Shown: positions 1 through 9,792, numbered from the stretch's first letter. The stretch: 49,219 nt of DNA from Cyanobacteria bacterium SZAS-4 (GCA_018266255.1 JAFEAT010000016.1:12724-61942); one strand, 5' to 3'. Notes: generated by a model not told the origin, from the sequence alone. Numbers and translations are program-made.

Positions 1-143
1 GCAGTGAGATTTTTGAAACCAACCGCCTTTTTACCTGGAATCACTTCAGTGACGCGGTCGACAAGAAGGAAAGGGTAACGATGAGGCAAGATAGCCTTGA
101 TTTGAGTAATGTCCAAGGTGATTGCCGAAGTAGCGGTGCTCAT
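1..143 (-). CDS. fabZ: 3-hydroxyacyl-ACP dehydratase FabZ, N-terminal part only
   Basis: Only the first 47 codons are present; the gene runs off the left edge. Read on the minus strand, the ATG at 143-141 opens a frame containing ILPHRYPFLLVDRV followed by PGKKAVGFKNLT, the well-known N-terminal signature of FabZ hot-dog-fold dehydratases. FabZ dehydrates beta-hydroxyacyl-ACP in cytoplasmic fatty acid elongation. The catalytic His/Glu region lies beyond the window, so activity cannot be checked. An AGGAG ribosome site about 6-7 nt upstream of the ATG supports the start. Its usual neighbours (lpxC, lpxA, lpxD) would lie to the left and are not visible. It is divergent from folE. Confidence 0.88.
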   Translation of the reverse strand, partial: MSTATSAITLDITQIKAILPHRYPFLLVDRVTEVIPGKKAVGFKNLT

Positions 144-177
144 CGATTGCTCCTGTTTGCAAGTGTCTATCCTGTCA

Positions 178-200
178 GCGCCCAATCAAGCTCTGGGCGC
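178..200 (-). promoter_or_regulatory. Inverted repeat in the fabZ leader
   Basis: GCGCCCA (178-184) and TGGGCGC (194-200) form a perfect 7-bp inverted repeat with a 9-nt loop, about 35 nt upstream of the fabZ start on the minus strand. It could be an mRNA leader hairpin or an operator. No T-tract follows, so it is not an obvious terminator. The rest of 144-394 holds the divergent control region of fabZ and folE. A TTGACA at 327-332 is a possible folE -35 box, but a convincing -10 is missing. Confidence 0.35.
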
Positions 201-394
201 CGTTTCAAGCGAAGACATAGTATACATGGCGATTTATTGACCGCCTGTGACAAGATTCTTCCTATTTCGCGAACTTAATAGAATACGGGGACACAGCAGT
301 TTAAAATATGGATAATCTATACCGTTTTGACAGCGGTTAAGATTGGCATCATCTGCCCGGTTCGCGCGCAGCCCTGTATTCAGAGGTTGATCTT

Positions 395-1054
395 ATGGAG
401 ACCACTTTGTCCAAATCAGGACCGCTCAAGCCTAAAGTATCAAGCGCGACGCGCGCCAGCACTGTGGGCGAATCTTCGCAAGCGGCGTTGAATATGGATT
501 TGGAAAAAATTGCGCAAGGCGTTCGCATGATTCTCGAAGGCGTTGGCGAAGATGCCTCTCGCCCTGAGCTTCTAGAAACACCAGATCGGGTTGCTCGAAT
601 GTACCGTGAATTGTTGTATGGCACCGGTGTTGATGCCGGTGCTGAAATTACCTGCACGTTCAACGAAGAGAACGATGACCTGGTGCTGGTAAAAGACATT
701 GCGTTTTCAAGCGTTTGTGAACACCATCTTGTTCCTTTTATAGGTGTCGCCCATGTCGGATACATTCCTAATCAAGGCAAGATCACAGGACTGTCAAAAT
801 TAGCGCGGGTTGTGGAATTAGCATCGCGCAAATTGCAAGTGCAAGAGCGAATGACCGGACAAATTGCAGACGCAATCATGCGCAGATTGGATCCATTGGG
901 TGTAATTGTTGTGCTCGAAGCAGAGCACTTCTGCATGAGCATTCGGGGCGTTCGTAAGGCTGGTACTAGGACTGTCACCAGCGCTGCACGCGGCACATTG
1001 CAAGAAGACAAGAGTGCTAGAGCCGAAGTAATGGCATTCATTCACAATAAGTAG
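395..1054 (+). CDS. folE: GTP cyclohydrolase I
   Basis: This enzyme converts GTP to 7,8-dihydroneopterin triphosphate, the first step of folate/pterin synthesis. The 219-residue protein has the family landmarks in order: ETPDRVARMY, the zinc and substrate region SSVCEHHLVPF, GLSKLARVVE, KLQVQERMT and the zinc-ligand Cys region EHFCMSIRG. The C-terminal end TRTVTSAARG is also typical. The first ~30 residues are a poorly conserved extension. AGAGG at 382-386 precedes the ATG. The next gene starts within about 14 bp, so the two are probably cotranscribed. FolE can also supply the folate antenna of photolyases (one is encoded at 8332), but that link is inference. Confidence 0.95.
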   Translation: METTLSKSGPLKPKVSSATRASTVGESSQAALNMDLEKIAQGVRMILEGVGEDASRPELLETPDRVARMYRELLYGTGVDAGAEITCTFNEENDDLVLVKDIAFSSVCEHHLVPFIGVAHVGYIPNQGKITGLSKLARVVELASRKLQVQERMTGQIADAIMRRLDPLGVIVVLEAEHFCMSIRGVRKAGTRTVTSAARGTLQEDKSARAEVMAFIHNK

Positions 1055-1067
1055 ATTGGAATCGAAA

Positions 1068-2519
1068 GTGGCAGACAATTTTTCTGAGCAACTTGTCAGT
1101 CGAAGATCGTTTTTATTCACACTGGCGTCTGTTGCGTGCTTCGGGCTCCCGTCGGTGCGGGCAGCGAACAGCTTTGCGCCATTTCAATTCGGCTTTGTAA
1201 CTGACACGCACGTAGTACACGGCAAGCCAGATTCGTATTTACTTTTGCAAGAGAGTCAGCTGTTTTTGCAAGATTGCATCAAACAACTGAACAACGAGAA
1301 ATTGGATTTTGTCATCTTTGGTGGAGACCAGGTCGAAACGCCCGGTGTTGACGATGCGAACTGGCAGTTGTTCGTAGATTGCGCTCAGGTGTTGTCATGC
1401 CCCTGGTCGTTTGTCTTAGGCGAGAAAGACGTCTCTGGCAATCCGCCCGTCGATAAGTTGAAGTTGTACGGACCAGACTGGAAACAAAAAGGTATTCAGA
1501 CTGACAAGTCGTACTGGTCGCAATCGCCTCTGCCAGGTGTTCATATCATAGGCATGGATACCAGTCGGGCTGAGAGCACCACCGGTGATATCTCGAACGA
1601 ACAGCTCGATTGGTTGAAGAAAGATCTCGAAAAGAATGTTGGTAAATTCACGATCGTGTTCAGTCATCATCCGCTGTTAGCACCGCCTCCGTTTGATGCT
1701 GGTCCACCCTGGGATGACTACATCATTCCAAATGGAGCTTCAGCAAGAGAGATATTGGGCGGTTCGAAAGATGTTCACCTTGCTGTGAGCGGTCATCTGC
1801 ACGTCAACAAGATTCAGCAAGAGTCTAATATCTGGTACGTTTCTACAGCCAGTTTAGATGTTTATCCTTGCAGTTTCAAAATCTTCCGCATCACCCCTCA
1901 AACAATTCAAGTTGAAAGCTATCAGATCAGCTATCCAGCTCTCGTCAAAAAAGCCAGACAGCAACTCGATTCGTCAGCGATCGCTTTTAAATACAACGAG
2001 CAACGTCCGACAGCATTTGCCGACCTTGCTTTCGGATCGCGCATCGATAACAACGCTCTGTTGCCATTAGCCGCGGGGCAAGCAGCTCAGTTGATCGACG
2101 AAAAGAAATTGAAAAAGGCCAAGGAAGAGCAAAGCAAGAAAGAGCAAGCTGTCCAAGAGAGAGAGAAAGAGAAAGACAAAGGCAAGAAAAAGAAAGGCGA
2201 CGACAAGAAAGAAGAGCCCAGAGACAAGAAGAGCGATTCGAAAGATAAAAAAGAAGACGCCAAGAAAGGCAAAAAGAAGGGCGATAAAGGCGACAAAAAG
2301 CCATCAGAGCCTGAATCAGATGACAGAGTTAAGTCAGATGAACCAGACACCCCACCGTTAGAAAAGACTGAGCCTGCAACCACTGAGCCAGCCGAAAAGA
2401 CGAAATCAAATGTGGAGATGAGTCCTTTAGATTCCAAGGACCCGGCTGCAAATGACGCAAAGGAAGCCAGCCCAACAAAGTCCGATGAAAAACCAGAACC
2501 GTCGCAAACTACAGATTAA
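1068..2519 (+). CDS. Exported metallophosphoesterase with Lys/Glu-rich tail
   Basis: This is a calcineurin-like phosphoesterase. It opens with a twin-arginine-like signal (SRRSFLFTLA, then a hydrophobic run ending near SVRA), so it is probably exported through Tat already folded with metals. Metal-site motifs in order are FVTDTHV (DxH), FGGDQVE (GD), a divergent GEKD where GNHD/E is usual, FSHHPLL and SGHLHVN. After about residue 340 the protein becomes a low-complexity K/E/D/S/P tail of roughly 140 residues, possibly interacting with cell wall or polyanions. I prefer the GTG at 1068, which has GGAA 6 nt upstream, over the in-frame TTG at 1056. The substrate is unknown. It follows folE closely. 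Confidence 0.8.
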   Translation: MADNFSEQLVSRRSFLFTLASVACFGLPSVRAANSFAPFQFGFVTDTHVVHGKPDSYLLLQESQLFLQDCIKQLNNEKLDFVIFGGDQVETPGVDDANWQLFVDCAQVLSCPWSFVLGEKDVSGNPPVDKLKLYGPDWKQKGIQTDKSYWSQSPLPGVHIIGMDTSRAESTTGDISNEQLDWLKKDLEKNVGKFTIVFSHHPLLAPPPFDAGPPWDDYIIPNGASAREILGGSKDVHLAVSGHLHVNKIQQESNIWYVSTASLDVYPCSFKIFRITPQTIQVESYQISYPALVKKARQQLDSSAIAFKYNEQRPTAFADLAFGSRIDNNALLPLAAGQAAQLIDEKKLKKAKEEQSKKEQAVQEREKEKDKGKKKKGDDKKEEPRDKKSDSKDKKEDAKKGKKKGDKGDKKPSEPESDDRVKSDEPDTPPLEKTEPATTEPAEKTKSNVEMSPLDSKDPAANDAKEASPTKSDEKPEPSQTTD

Positions 2520-2540
2520 GCCACCAAATACGGGGTTATT

Positions 2541-3422
2541 ATGAGCTGTCCAATCTCCGGCAATGAAAAAGAAGAAGGCAAACAGTACGGCCATTCTTCA
2601 TTGAGCTACAACAGTTACCTCAAAGTTCCAGAGTTGAAGAATTTGCAAATCTGCCAGTCAAACCCTGCGCATCATGACGAGCCGCTCTTCATTGTCATTC
2701 ATCAGACTTACGAGCTGTGGTTTAAATTGATTTTGCACGAAATTGACGAAACGATGAAACTTCTGGCTGACGATCGAGTCAAACGTGCGACACACTTTTT
2801 GCGCCGAGTGGTGGCAATCATGAAAGTGTTGGTCAATCAAATCCACATCCTAGAAACTATGTCTCCACAAGACTTTCTGGGCTTCAGAAACAATCTCAAT
2901 CCAGCCAGCGGATTTCAATCGACACAATTTCGCGAGCTGGAGATGGCCTGCGGACTGAAAGATAAGCAACTGCTCGAGCATTTTAAAAATGATGAGATTG
3001 CTTATCCAGAGCTGATGAAGAGATACGAATCGCATACTCTGCAAGACGCCTACTATGCGGTTTTGCGCAAGCAAGGTTTCGATCTGCCGCAGCCTTACGA
3101 CATTGATGAATCTGATCCAAAATCTTCGGAGCGCGAAGATAAACGAATTCAATCGTTGCGAAAACTCTATGAAGACTCAGAAAAATATGCCGACCTCAAT
3201 GATCTGGCAGAAGTATTGATTGACATCGATGAACAAATCTCCCTGTGGCGAGTCAACCACGTGACGGTGGTTGAGCGCGTGATTGGGTTCAAACGCGGCA
3301 CCGGTGGCAGCGAAGGCGTTGGTTACCTGCGCTCGACACTGCACAAACGGTGTTTTCCGGACCTGTGGAAAGTAAGAACTGTGCTTGAAGTGCCTGCCAT
3401 TAGTTGCGGACCGACAAAGTAG
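2541..3422 (+). CDS. kynA: Tryptophan 2,3-dioxygenase
   Basis: This heme enzyme opens L-tryptophan to N-formylkynurenine, the first step of the kynurenine route. The 293-residue protein matches the usual bacterial length. Landmarks are YLKVPELKNLQ, the distal-site FIVIHQTYELWFK (His about residue 54), SGFQSTQFRELE, and the axial heme-ligand region VNHVTVVERVIG (His about residue 240), followed by GTGGSEGVGYLR and FPDLWKVR. It lies 21 bp after the metallophosphoesterase and is probably the last gene of the folE transcript. No kynureninase or formamidase gene is in the window, so the pathway continues elsewhere or stops here. Confidence 0.95.
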   Translation: MSCPISGNEKEEGKQYGHSSLSYNSYLKVPELKNLQICQSNPAHHDEPLFIVIHQTYELWFKLILHEIDETMKLLADDRVKRATHFLRRVVAIMKVLVNQIHILETMSPQDFLGFRNNLNPASGFQSTQFRELEMACGLKDKQLLEHFKNDEIAYPELMKRYESHTLQDAYYAVLRKQGFDLPQPYDIDESDPKSSEREDKRIQSLRKLYEDSEKYADLNDLAEVLIDIDEQISLWRVNHVTVVERVIGFKRGTGGSEGVGYLRSTLHKRCFPDLWKVRTVLEVPAISCGPTK

Positions 3423-3504
3423 ACCGTATCGGCAAAACGGGCAGATTTAATACTCAAGCAAAATTGATTGCTTAGTGATTAAATGGCGTGTTAAAGAGGT
3501 CGCT

Positions 3505-6500
3505 ATGATCGGTATTACTAAGACCAAGATCGGCAATCTACTGCTTTCTCTGAGCCTTGCACTCGTTTCGTTGCCTGGAGCGTACTCCTTCGAGCTCGCA
3601 ACTTCAGATATGGGTGCCTACCGCTCAGACGTTATTCGAAGAATCTTCGACGCTGTGAAAGTCTCTTCTGAATACAAGCGAACAGTAATCGATCTGAACA
3701 TCAACGCCATGGGCAAAATAACGTCCTGCAGGGTCGTTAAGAGCTCTGGAAATAGTGACCTAGACTCAAGAATGATGAGAGCACTAAGCCAGGTCGATTT
3801 GGAACCAATGAAGTTTGCCAGTTCCGCTACTGACTCAATGCAAATTCAAATTTGCTTCGCTAACCCGGTTCCTGACCCTAAAAATCTCTATGTCGTCGAA
3901 AATGAAGCTTTTACATACCGCGGTCTCGGCACCATCATGCGTTTCACTGGACCTACAACTTACACCGCGCCATCTGAGGAGCGCAACATCGTTCGCACTT
4001 GGACGAGGTCATCGTCGACCAACGAGGTACCACCATCGCCATCGTCAGCCGATTTGGCACGTGCTGCATCGCCTGAAAGTTACACTAGTGGCGACAAAAA
4101 TTATGACGATCAAATTTCCAAGCTTCTGTCTGATTCGCATGCGGAAATGACATTTCATAGTGTCAGATTTGGCCTGACAGATGCCCCTCAATCTGCCACT
4201 CTTGTCGATCAAGCGGCGACGTTGACGGAGAAAGGTAAATATCTTCAAGCCGCTCAATCTTACATAATCGCTTTGATCGAACCAATTAGAAACGAAAAAC
4301 TCGATGCTGTGAAACCAATCACAGACAAGCTCAGCAAACTCAGTCCCAGGCTTAGCGGTGACGATCGCCTCAATGTCGCAATCTCTTTGATAAACCTCCA
4401 TCATCGCGTTAGAAGTTTGCTCCCGTTCCACGCTAGCGAAGACCTCAAAAGCACCGTCTACACGATTATTCCTTTAGCGCAACAGTTTGCCGATCAGTCG
4501 CACACAAAAAATCTGGGACGACTAGCACGATACTATCGCCTACGCGGTGAGATCTTTAAAACAATGCACGACCAAGACAAAGCGAAAATCGCTTACCAGA
4601 AGTATCTATCTATTACCCTGGAGAATGAAGATGCACAGCCAATTGAGGTCGAGCAGGCATTTGAAAAAACCTTAGAATCACTGCACGCCAGAGATGACAG
4701 AGCGGCAATTGAAGAGGTGGAAACTCAACGACAGGTCTGGCTTAGCAAGCACCAGGACCCTACCAACTTGCGCGCAATCACCTTTACATGCGGGCAATTG
4801 GAATCGAATCTTTCCAGGTTTCCATCAGTTGCAACCGCATCGAATGAAACCGATGAGTGCCTAAAACGGATTATCAAACTAATTCAAACATCTAGCTTGT
4901 CGACACAGCCGGTGCCAGATCGATACTTTCCACCCGCTGAATTTTCAGATGGAAGATCTATTCCAAATCAGAGCGAAGACGTTAATCGATGCATGCAAAA
5001 ACTTGCTCAAGTCAACGATCATCTTTACCTTCTAGCGCGCAGGACTGCCCCGGATGACCTGGTGGAGCAGTTCATGAAAGAGTCATACAAATTATCGTTG
5101 AAGACTCACAACTCGCTGAATAAGCGTTTATTTCAGCGACTTGCGGAATATTTGCTCCAGGAAGGAAAAGCGCAGGAGGCACTTGTGCTTTGCGATCTGG
5201 TTGGCACTAATTTCGATACCGAAGAAAATACGGTGCGCTTAAGGTATGTGCAAGTGAATGCTGTCGATCAACTACGCATCAAGGCTTTGCAGGCTCTTGG
5301 ACGCAATGCGGAAGCAGACAAAATGCTTGCTGATATAAAAAAGGATAGAGAACAGAAAACTCTGGCAAGCATGGAGCGTAATTTGGATTCCGTCATGCAA
5401 CAGGCAGAAAAGGCTCAACCGTTTTCTGCAGAGCGCATTCAATCGCACATCACTGTGGTAGCGAATTTGCTGATGTTGAATTCAACGGAAAGTCTTCAAA
5501 GGGCCAAGTCTGTCTTTTTAGAGAACACAAATGAAGTCAGCTCGGAGAAGTTTACTGCTTTCAACACGAGTACCTATCGGGATCTTTCGAATCAACTCGC
5601 TGAGATAATTCGAAAGGGCAAAGAACCAGATTTGGAATTTGCCACCAAAGCGTATGAATCTCTCCTTGCACTGCAATACACCAAGTCAGCCAAAGTCTTT
5701 CAAAATCAATCAGCGGTGGAGAGGAGCTTTCCGATAGCTTCCACATTAGACCGTTCGGCATTTGCAAAAACCCCGAAAGTATACATGGCGCTGCTTCGGA
5801 CCTTACTTCAATTTTGTCGTGAACACAAAGCTCTAGACGATACAAATGCGCTAATCCTTTTGCGTAAATTAGCTGAACTCGAAACTCGAGAAGGTGAGCG
5901 AGAGAACGCAGTTAAAACCAATTTGGAGATACTTGCGCTAATGGACTCGAAGAAAAGTGACCAGACCGAGCTCGTGGGTCAGCTCGTTAAAACGGCGAGT
6001 GCGGCGGCATCAGCAAACAAATTGAGTTTGGCGAAGAAGTATCAACAGCGCGCCGCAGATTCAAATTTTCTTTCTGCGGTACCGATTGCTACCCACCTCG
6101 GTCTGGTCAACCTGGCCAACCAGTATGCGCGACTGGGTGCCTTAAGAGATGCTCGCAACCTTCTTTTGCAAGTGGCGAAAAAGCAACACGACTTAGGATT
6201 AGTTGAACGTACGGTCTCGACCCGAGAGCTGGTGCAAGGCTGCGCAAAACAAAACAATTTCTCCGAAGCAAATAGTTTTTTTGAAGACATAATAAGCTTC
6301 GAGCAGGAGCGCGAAATAAGCTCAGTTATCCTCAATTTGTATCGTTTGGACTACGCCGATTTGCTGCTCAGTGAGTTTGATGCGAAGGCTGGACAGGCTC
6401 AGAAGGAACATCTTCTCGAGCGATCGGAAGAACTCTTTCAGAAAGCTGCAGATGGATTGATAGCGGCTCAGGGACAAAATTCGAAGTCACTTGGAGCTGG

Positions 6501-6651
6501 CGTTCAACGGCGAGCCTTTCACCTTGCTGTCGATGGTTTGAAAGGGCAGAGCGATGCATTGATCGAAAAATATCGAGGACCGGTTTCGAATTCTGAGGGA
6601 GTGTCGCTACCTATCGACACCAATGTTGGAATTCCACCTGGACAACAATAG
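3505..6651 (+). CDS. Large exported protein: TonB-C-like domain plus helical (TPR-like) repeats
   Basis: A protein of 1048 residues with an N-terminal Sec-type signal (LLLSLSLALVSLPGAYS). Residues of roughly 40-110 resemble the TonB C-terminal fold: VIDLNINAMGKITSCRVVKS, then GNSDLDSRMMRALSQ and a final strand QIQICFANP. The remaining ~900 residues are mostly helical, with TPR-like segments such as ATLTEKGKYLQAAQSYIIAL and LVNLANQYARLGALRDARNL. The ATG at 3505 has AGAGG 5 nt upstream; the GTG at 3475 is in frame but lacks a ribosome site and would bury the signal peptide. No transmembrane anchor is visible at the C terminus. The function is unknown; a periplasmic scaffold is a reasonable guess. 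Confidence 0.75.
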   Translation: MIGITKTKIGNLLLSLSLALVSLPGAYSFELATSDMGAYRSDVIRRIFDAVKVSSEYKRTVIDLNINAMGKITSCRVVKSSGNSDLDSRMMRALSQVDLEPMKFASSATDSMQIQICFANPVPDPKNLYVVENEAFTYRGLGTIMRFTGPTTYTAPSEERNIVRTWTRSSSTNEVPPSPSSADLARAASPESYTSGDKNYDDQISKLLSDSHAEMTFHSVRFGLTDAPQSATLVDQAATLTEKGKYLQAAQSYIIALIEPIRNEKLDAVKPITDKLSKLSPRLSGDDRLNVAISLINLHHRVRSLLPFHASEDLKSTVYTIIPLAQQFADQSHTKNLGRLARYYRLRGEIFKTMHDQDKAKIAYQKYLSITLENEDAQPIEVEQAFEKTLESLHARDDRAAIEEVETQRQVWLSKHQDPTNLRAITFTCGQLESNLSRFPSVATASNETDECLKRIIKLIQTSSLSTQPVPDRYFPPAEFSDGRSIPNQSEDVNRCMQKLAQVNDHLYLLARRTAPDDLVEQFMKESYKLSLKTHNSLNKRLFQRLAEYLLQEGKAQEALVLCDLVGTNFDTEENTVRLRYVQVNAVDQLRIKALQALGRNAEADKMLADIKKDREQKTLASMERNLDSVMQQAEKAQPFSAERIQSHITVVANLLMLNSTESLQRAKSVFLENTNEVSSEKFTAFNTSTYRDLSNQLAEIIRKGKEPDLEFATKAYESLLALQYTKSAKVFQNQSAVERSFPIASTLDRSAFAKTPKVYMALLRTLLQFCREHKALDDTNALILLRKLAELETREGERENAVKTNLEILALMDSKKSDQTELVGQLVKTASAAASANKLSLAKKYQQRAADSNFLSAVPIATHLGLVNLANQYARLGALRDARNLLLQVAKKQHDLGLVERTVSTRELVQGCAKQNNFSEANSFFEDIISFEQEREISSVILNLYRLDYADLLLSEFDAKAGQAQKEHLLERSEELFQKAADGLIAAQGQNSKSLGAGVQRRAFHLAVDGLKGQSDALIEKYRGPVSNSEGVSLPIDTNVGIPPGQQ

Positions 6652-6667
6652 TCTCGGTTGTGGATGT

Positions 6668-8200
6668 TCATGTGGTTGTTGGAGATAGTTTCGCTTTAGG
6701 ACGTGGAAACGGAGCTATTTTCGGACCTTCCAGGGTTCTGTAGCCGCTAGCCTTAGCTATTCCGCTCAACATGCCATCGAAAATAAACTTATGTAATGGA
6801 GTTACTGCGTACCAATAGGCAATCCCTAACAGTCCCTTCGGCAGAAATCTCGCAATCTGAATAATTTCGGTTTTGGAGGCGTCAAGCTTTTTCAAGCGGA
6901 ACTCTAGAACCGCTTGTCCAGGTAATTTCATCTCGGCAACCAGAACAAGCCGCTGATTTGGTATCACACTGGACACACGCCAGAAATCGAGAGCATCTCC
7001 AGGGGAGAGTTCGTACGGATGTCTCCGCCCTCTTCGCAAACCGACACCACCGATCAATCGGTCCATGACACCTCGAAGGCGCCACAGCCAGTCTCCGTAA
7101 TACCAGCCAGTTGTGCCTCCTAGCCTTACTAGAGGTTTCCAAATATCGCTCGGTTGGGCCTCTACGATCAGGGCTCGGCAGTCACTATATACGGTGCCTC
7201 CGGCCCATTCTGGTTCTTCCGGACTGGCCCACTCGGGATGCTTCAACAGCCCTGCATCGGTCCAGTGGCTCTCGATCTGATGATGCTGAACCTTATCAAG
7301 AGCCAGTCTGATGGCTGCTTCGCAATTCATCAAATCTTGTGGAATGATCTCGCGAATTCTGTTGTCGTGACAAACGACCGGGGTGCGCAGTCCTTCTGCT
7401 AGCGGCCGTGCGATATAGGCTGGAACCGGCGTGACCAAGTGAATCCACAATGAACTCAATCGAGGAGTGAAAACAGGTACGGAGATAATCTTGCGTGGAG
7501 CCAGACCCGCTTCACGAGCGTACGTCAACATCAAATCTCGGTAGGTGAGAATTTCCTCGCCACCGATGTCGAATGTTTGACCGAATGTTTTCTTATTGTC
7601 CAGGCAACCAATCAAATATGTGAGCACATTTTTGATTGCGATGGGTTGATTAGGTGTTGTCACCCATCGCGGTGTAATCATTATTGGAAGCCGTTCTACA
7701 AGATAGCGGAGGATTTCGAATGAAACACTTCCAGAGCCTATGATCATCGCCGCTCGCAGCACAGTCACTGGCACAGACCCTGAGTGAAGCAGAGCAGCCA
7801 CCTCAGCACGAGATCTCAGATGTTTGCTCATCTGAGGGTCGTCTTCGCCCAGCCCGCCAAGATAGATAACTTGTTCCAACTTACAAGCCTCAGCAGCTGC
7901 CACCATATTCAGAGCAGCAACTCTATCCTTCTCCTCGAAGTTGCGCGAAGAACCATCCATGGAGTGAACGAAATAATAGGCTGCAAAACAGCCGTCGGCA
8001 GCTTTGACGACTGAATCTCTGTCAAAGAAATCAGCGCTTACCAGCTCGACATGTGGATGTTTGGCCCAGGCTTTGCTCATCAATTTTTCCATGGAGCGTC
8101 CACATGCTCGCACGTGAAAGCCCGCCTCCAGCAATCTGGGAACGAGCCTGTTGCCTACATAGCCTGTCGCTCCTGTGACCAGGACTGGTTCACTCCGCAT
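6668..8200 (-). CDS. NAD(P)-binding SDR-like protein with DUF2867 C-terminal domain
   Basis: About 510 residues. The N-terminal half is an atypical short-chain-dehydrogenase/NmrA-like Rossmann domain: VLVTGATGYVGNRLVPRL near the start, then YYFVHSM and VIYLGGLGED. The C-terminal half (from about residue 330) resembles DUF2867 (VEAQPSDIWKPLVRLGG, GWYYGDWLWRLRG, then a hydrophobic strand-rich end), a START-like fold. Proteins of this two-domain type (YbjT-like) are predicted oxidoreductases of unknown substrate. The ATG at 8200 has GAGG 5 nt upstream and is better than the GTG at 8206. It is divergent from the photolyase gene, an arrangement suggesting shared control. Confidence 0.85.
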   Translation of the reverse strand: MRSEPVLVTGATGYVGNRLVPRLLEAGFHVRACGRSMEKLMSKAWAKHPHVELVSADFFDRDSVVKAADGCFAAYYFVHSMDGSSRNFEEKDRVAALNMVAAAEACKLEQVIYLGGLGEDDPQMSKHLRSRAEVAALLHSGSVPVTVLRAAMIIGSGSVSFEILRYLVERLPIMITPRWVTTPNQPIAIKNVLTYLIGCLDNKKTFGQTFDIGGEEILTYRDLMLTYAREAGLAPRKIISVPVFTPRLSSLWIHLVTPVPAYIARPLAEGLRTPVVCHDNRIREIIPQDLMNCEAAIRLALDKVQHHQIESHWTDAGLLKHPEWASPEEPEWAGGTVYSDCRALIVEAQPSDIWKPLVRLGGTTGWYYGDWLWRLRGVMDRLIGGVGLRRGRRHPYELSPGDALDFWRVSSVIPNQRLVLVAEMKLPGQAVLEFRLKKLDASKTEIIQIARFLPKGLLGIAYWYAVTPLHKFIFDGMLSGIAKASGYRTLEGPKIAPFPRPKAKLSPTTT

Positions 8201-8331
8201 CTGCACCTCGACGCCGTAAATCCGCTGAACATCTGCGTTTCGAGACTTTGCAAACGCAATAATTCAGTACTTTTTGATTCAATTTTGCACTAATATCATC
8301 TATGTGGTCAGTGAACAACCGGTGAACGATT

Positions 8332-9792
8332 ATGAGTTCTTGTGCGATAGTTTGGTTCCGACAAGACCTGCGCCTGGGTGACAATCCTGCACTTGTCGAC
8401 GCACTGAATCGAGGTTTCGCAGTTGTGCCAGTCTACATTCACGCGCCTGGGGAAGAGGGGAAGTGGCCCCCTGGTGGTGCAACGAAATTCTGGTTGCATC
8501 AATCGCTCAAAAGCCTGGACAAAGACTTACACGATCACAAATCGAAATTGATTTTGCGAACTGCGGGGTCTAGTCTTGATGAGTTAAGAAAATTGATCAA
8601 AGAGACGGGTGCCACCGCTGTTTTTTGGAACAGAAGATATGAGCCAGCCGCCATCGAGCGTGATACCACCATCAAAGAAAGTTTGACCAAGGCAGACATT
8701 GAAGTTCATTCTTACAACGCCTCGCTCCTCTTTGAACCGTGGACGATTAAAAACAAATCTGAAAAACCATTTCGCGTCTTCACTCCCTACTGGAGACATT
8801 GTCTCTCTATTGCAGAGCCACCACATCCAGTCTCTAAGCCAGAACAGATCAAAGCGCCAGCGAAGTTTCCACACACAATCAAGCTCGACGAGCTGGAATT
8901 GGAGCCAAAGATAAAGTGGGCCGAAGGAATACGGGAAGCATGGACTCCTGGTGAAGCAGGGGCCCATAAGCAGCTAGAGAAGCTGCTCGAAAACGTCCTG
9001 GCCAATTACGGAGAGGGTCGTAACAGACCTGATCAGGTCGGTGTTTCCCGAATTTCTCCGCACCTCCATTTTGGAGAAGTTAGCCCTCGACAAATTTGGC
9101 ATCGAGTCAAACATGAGGTGGGCACCAAACGCGGTGCGAAAGCAAAAGAAGGCGCGCAAATTTATCTCAAAGAAATCGTCTGGAGAGAGTTCGCATATCA
9201 CTTGCTCTATCACTTTCCTCACACCGAACACGTGCCGCTTGATGAAAAGTTTCGCCACTTTCCATTTAAGCGCGACGCCCGCGCTCTCAAGCGGTGGCAA
9301 AAAGGTCTCACGGGTTATCCACTCGTCGACGCCGGCATGCGAGAACTCTGGCATACAGGTTGGATGCACAATCGCGTCAGAATGGTAGTCGGTTCATTTC
9401 TTGTGAAAGACTTGTTGTTGCCGTGGCAGGCCGGTGCCAAGTGGTTCTGGGACACTCTGGTGGATGCCGACCTGGCCAGCAACACAATGGGCTGGCAGTG
9501 GGTAGCTGGCTGCGGGGCTGATGCAGCACCTTACTACCGCGTTTTTAATCCGACTTTGCAAGGAAAAAAATTCGATCCTGAAGGTGATTACGTGCGCAGA
9601 TGGGTGCCCGAACTGGCTGGGTTAGAAGGTGACAAAATCCACACACCGTGGCTGCTCTCTGACGAAGAGTTAGAGCAAGCGGGTATTGTACTTGGTAAAA
9701 GTTATCCGACACCCATCGTCGACCACTCAGTAGCGAGACTTCGAGCGCTGGACGCATTGAAGTCTATCAAAGAGGATACAATCCTCAAGTGA
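8332..9792 (+). CDS. phrB: Deoxyribodipyrimidine photolyase (class I, cryptochrome/photolyase family)
   Basis: This flavoenzyme repairs cyclobutane pyrimidine dimers in DNA with blue light. The 486-residue protein has both modules. The N-terminal alpha/beta antenna domain starts IVWFRQDLRLGDNPAL. The helical FAD domain carries ISPHLHFGEVSPRQIW, EIVWREFAYHLLYHFP, GYPLVDAGMRELWHTGWMHN, DADLASNTMGWQWVAG and APYYRVFNP, all characteristic of class I CPD photolyases and related cryptochromes. GGTGA precedes the ATG. The stop overlaps the region where the VOC gene begins, so it heads a three-gene operon. A cryptochrome-like sensory role cannot be excluded from sequence alone. Confidence 0.93.
   Translation: MSSCAIVWFRQDLRLGDNPALVDALNRGFAVVPVYIHAPGEEGKWPPGGATKFWLHQSLKSLDKDLHDHKSKLILRTAGSSLDELRKLIKETGATAVFWNRRYEPAAIERDTTIKESLTKADIEVHSYNASLLFEPWTIKNKSEKPFRVFTPYWRHCLSIAEPPHPVSKPEQIKAPAKFPHTIKLDELELEPKIKWAEGIREAWTPGEAGAHKQLEKLLENVLANYGEGRNRPDQVGVSRISPHLHFGEVSPRQIWHRVKHEVGTKRGAKAKEGAQIYLKEIVWREFAYHLLYHFPHTEHVPLDEKFRHFPFKRDARALKRWQKGLTGYPLVDAGMRELWHTGWMHNRVRMVVGSFLVKDLLLPWQAGAKWFWDTLVDADLASNTMGWQWVAGCGADAAPYYRVFNPTLQGKKFDPEGDYVRRWVPELAGLEGDKIHTPWLLSDEELEQAGIVLGKSYPTPIVDHSVARLRALDALKSIKEDTILK

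Noticed and set aside
81..278. A plus-strand 65-codon frame at the left end
   Set aside because: It overlaps the fabZ start on the other strand and has no recognisable protein features.
2087..2437. A minus-strand Ser/Phe/Leu-rich frame opposite the metallophosphoesterase tail
   Set aside because: It is the complement of the Lys/Glu-rich low-complexity coding region. No ribosome site or independent support is visible.
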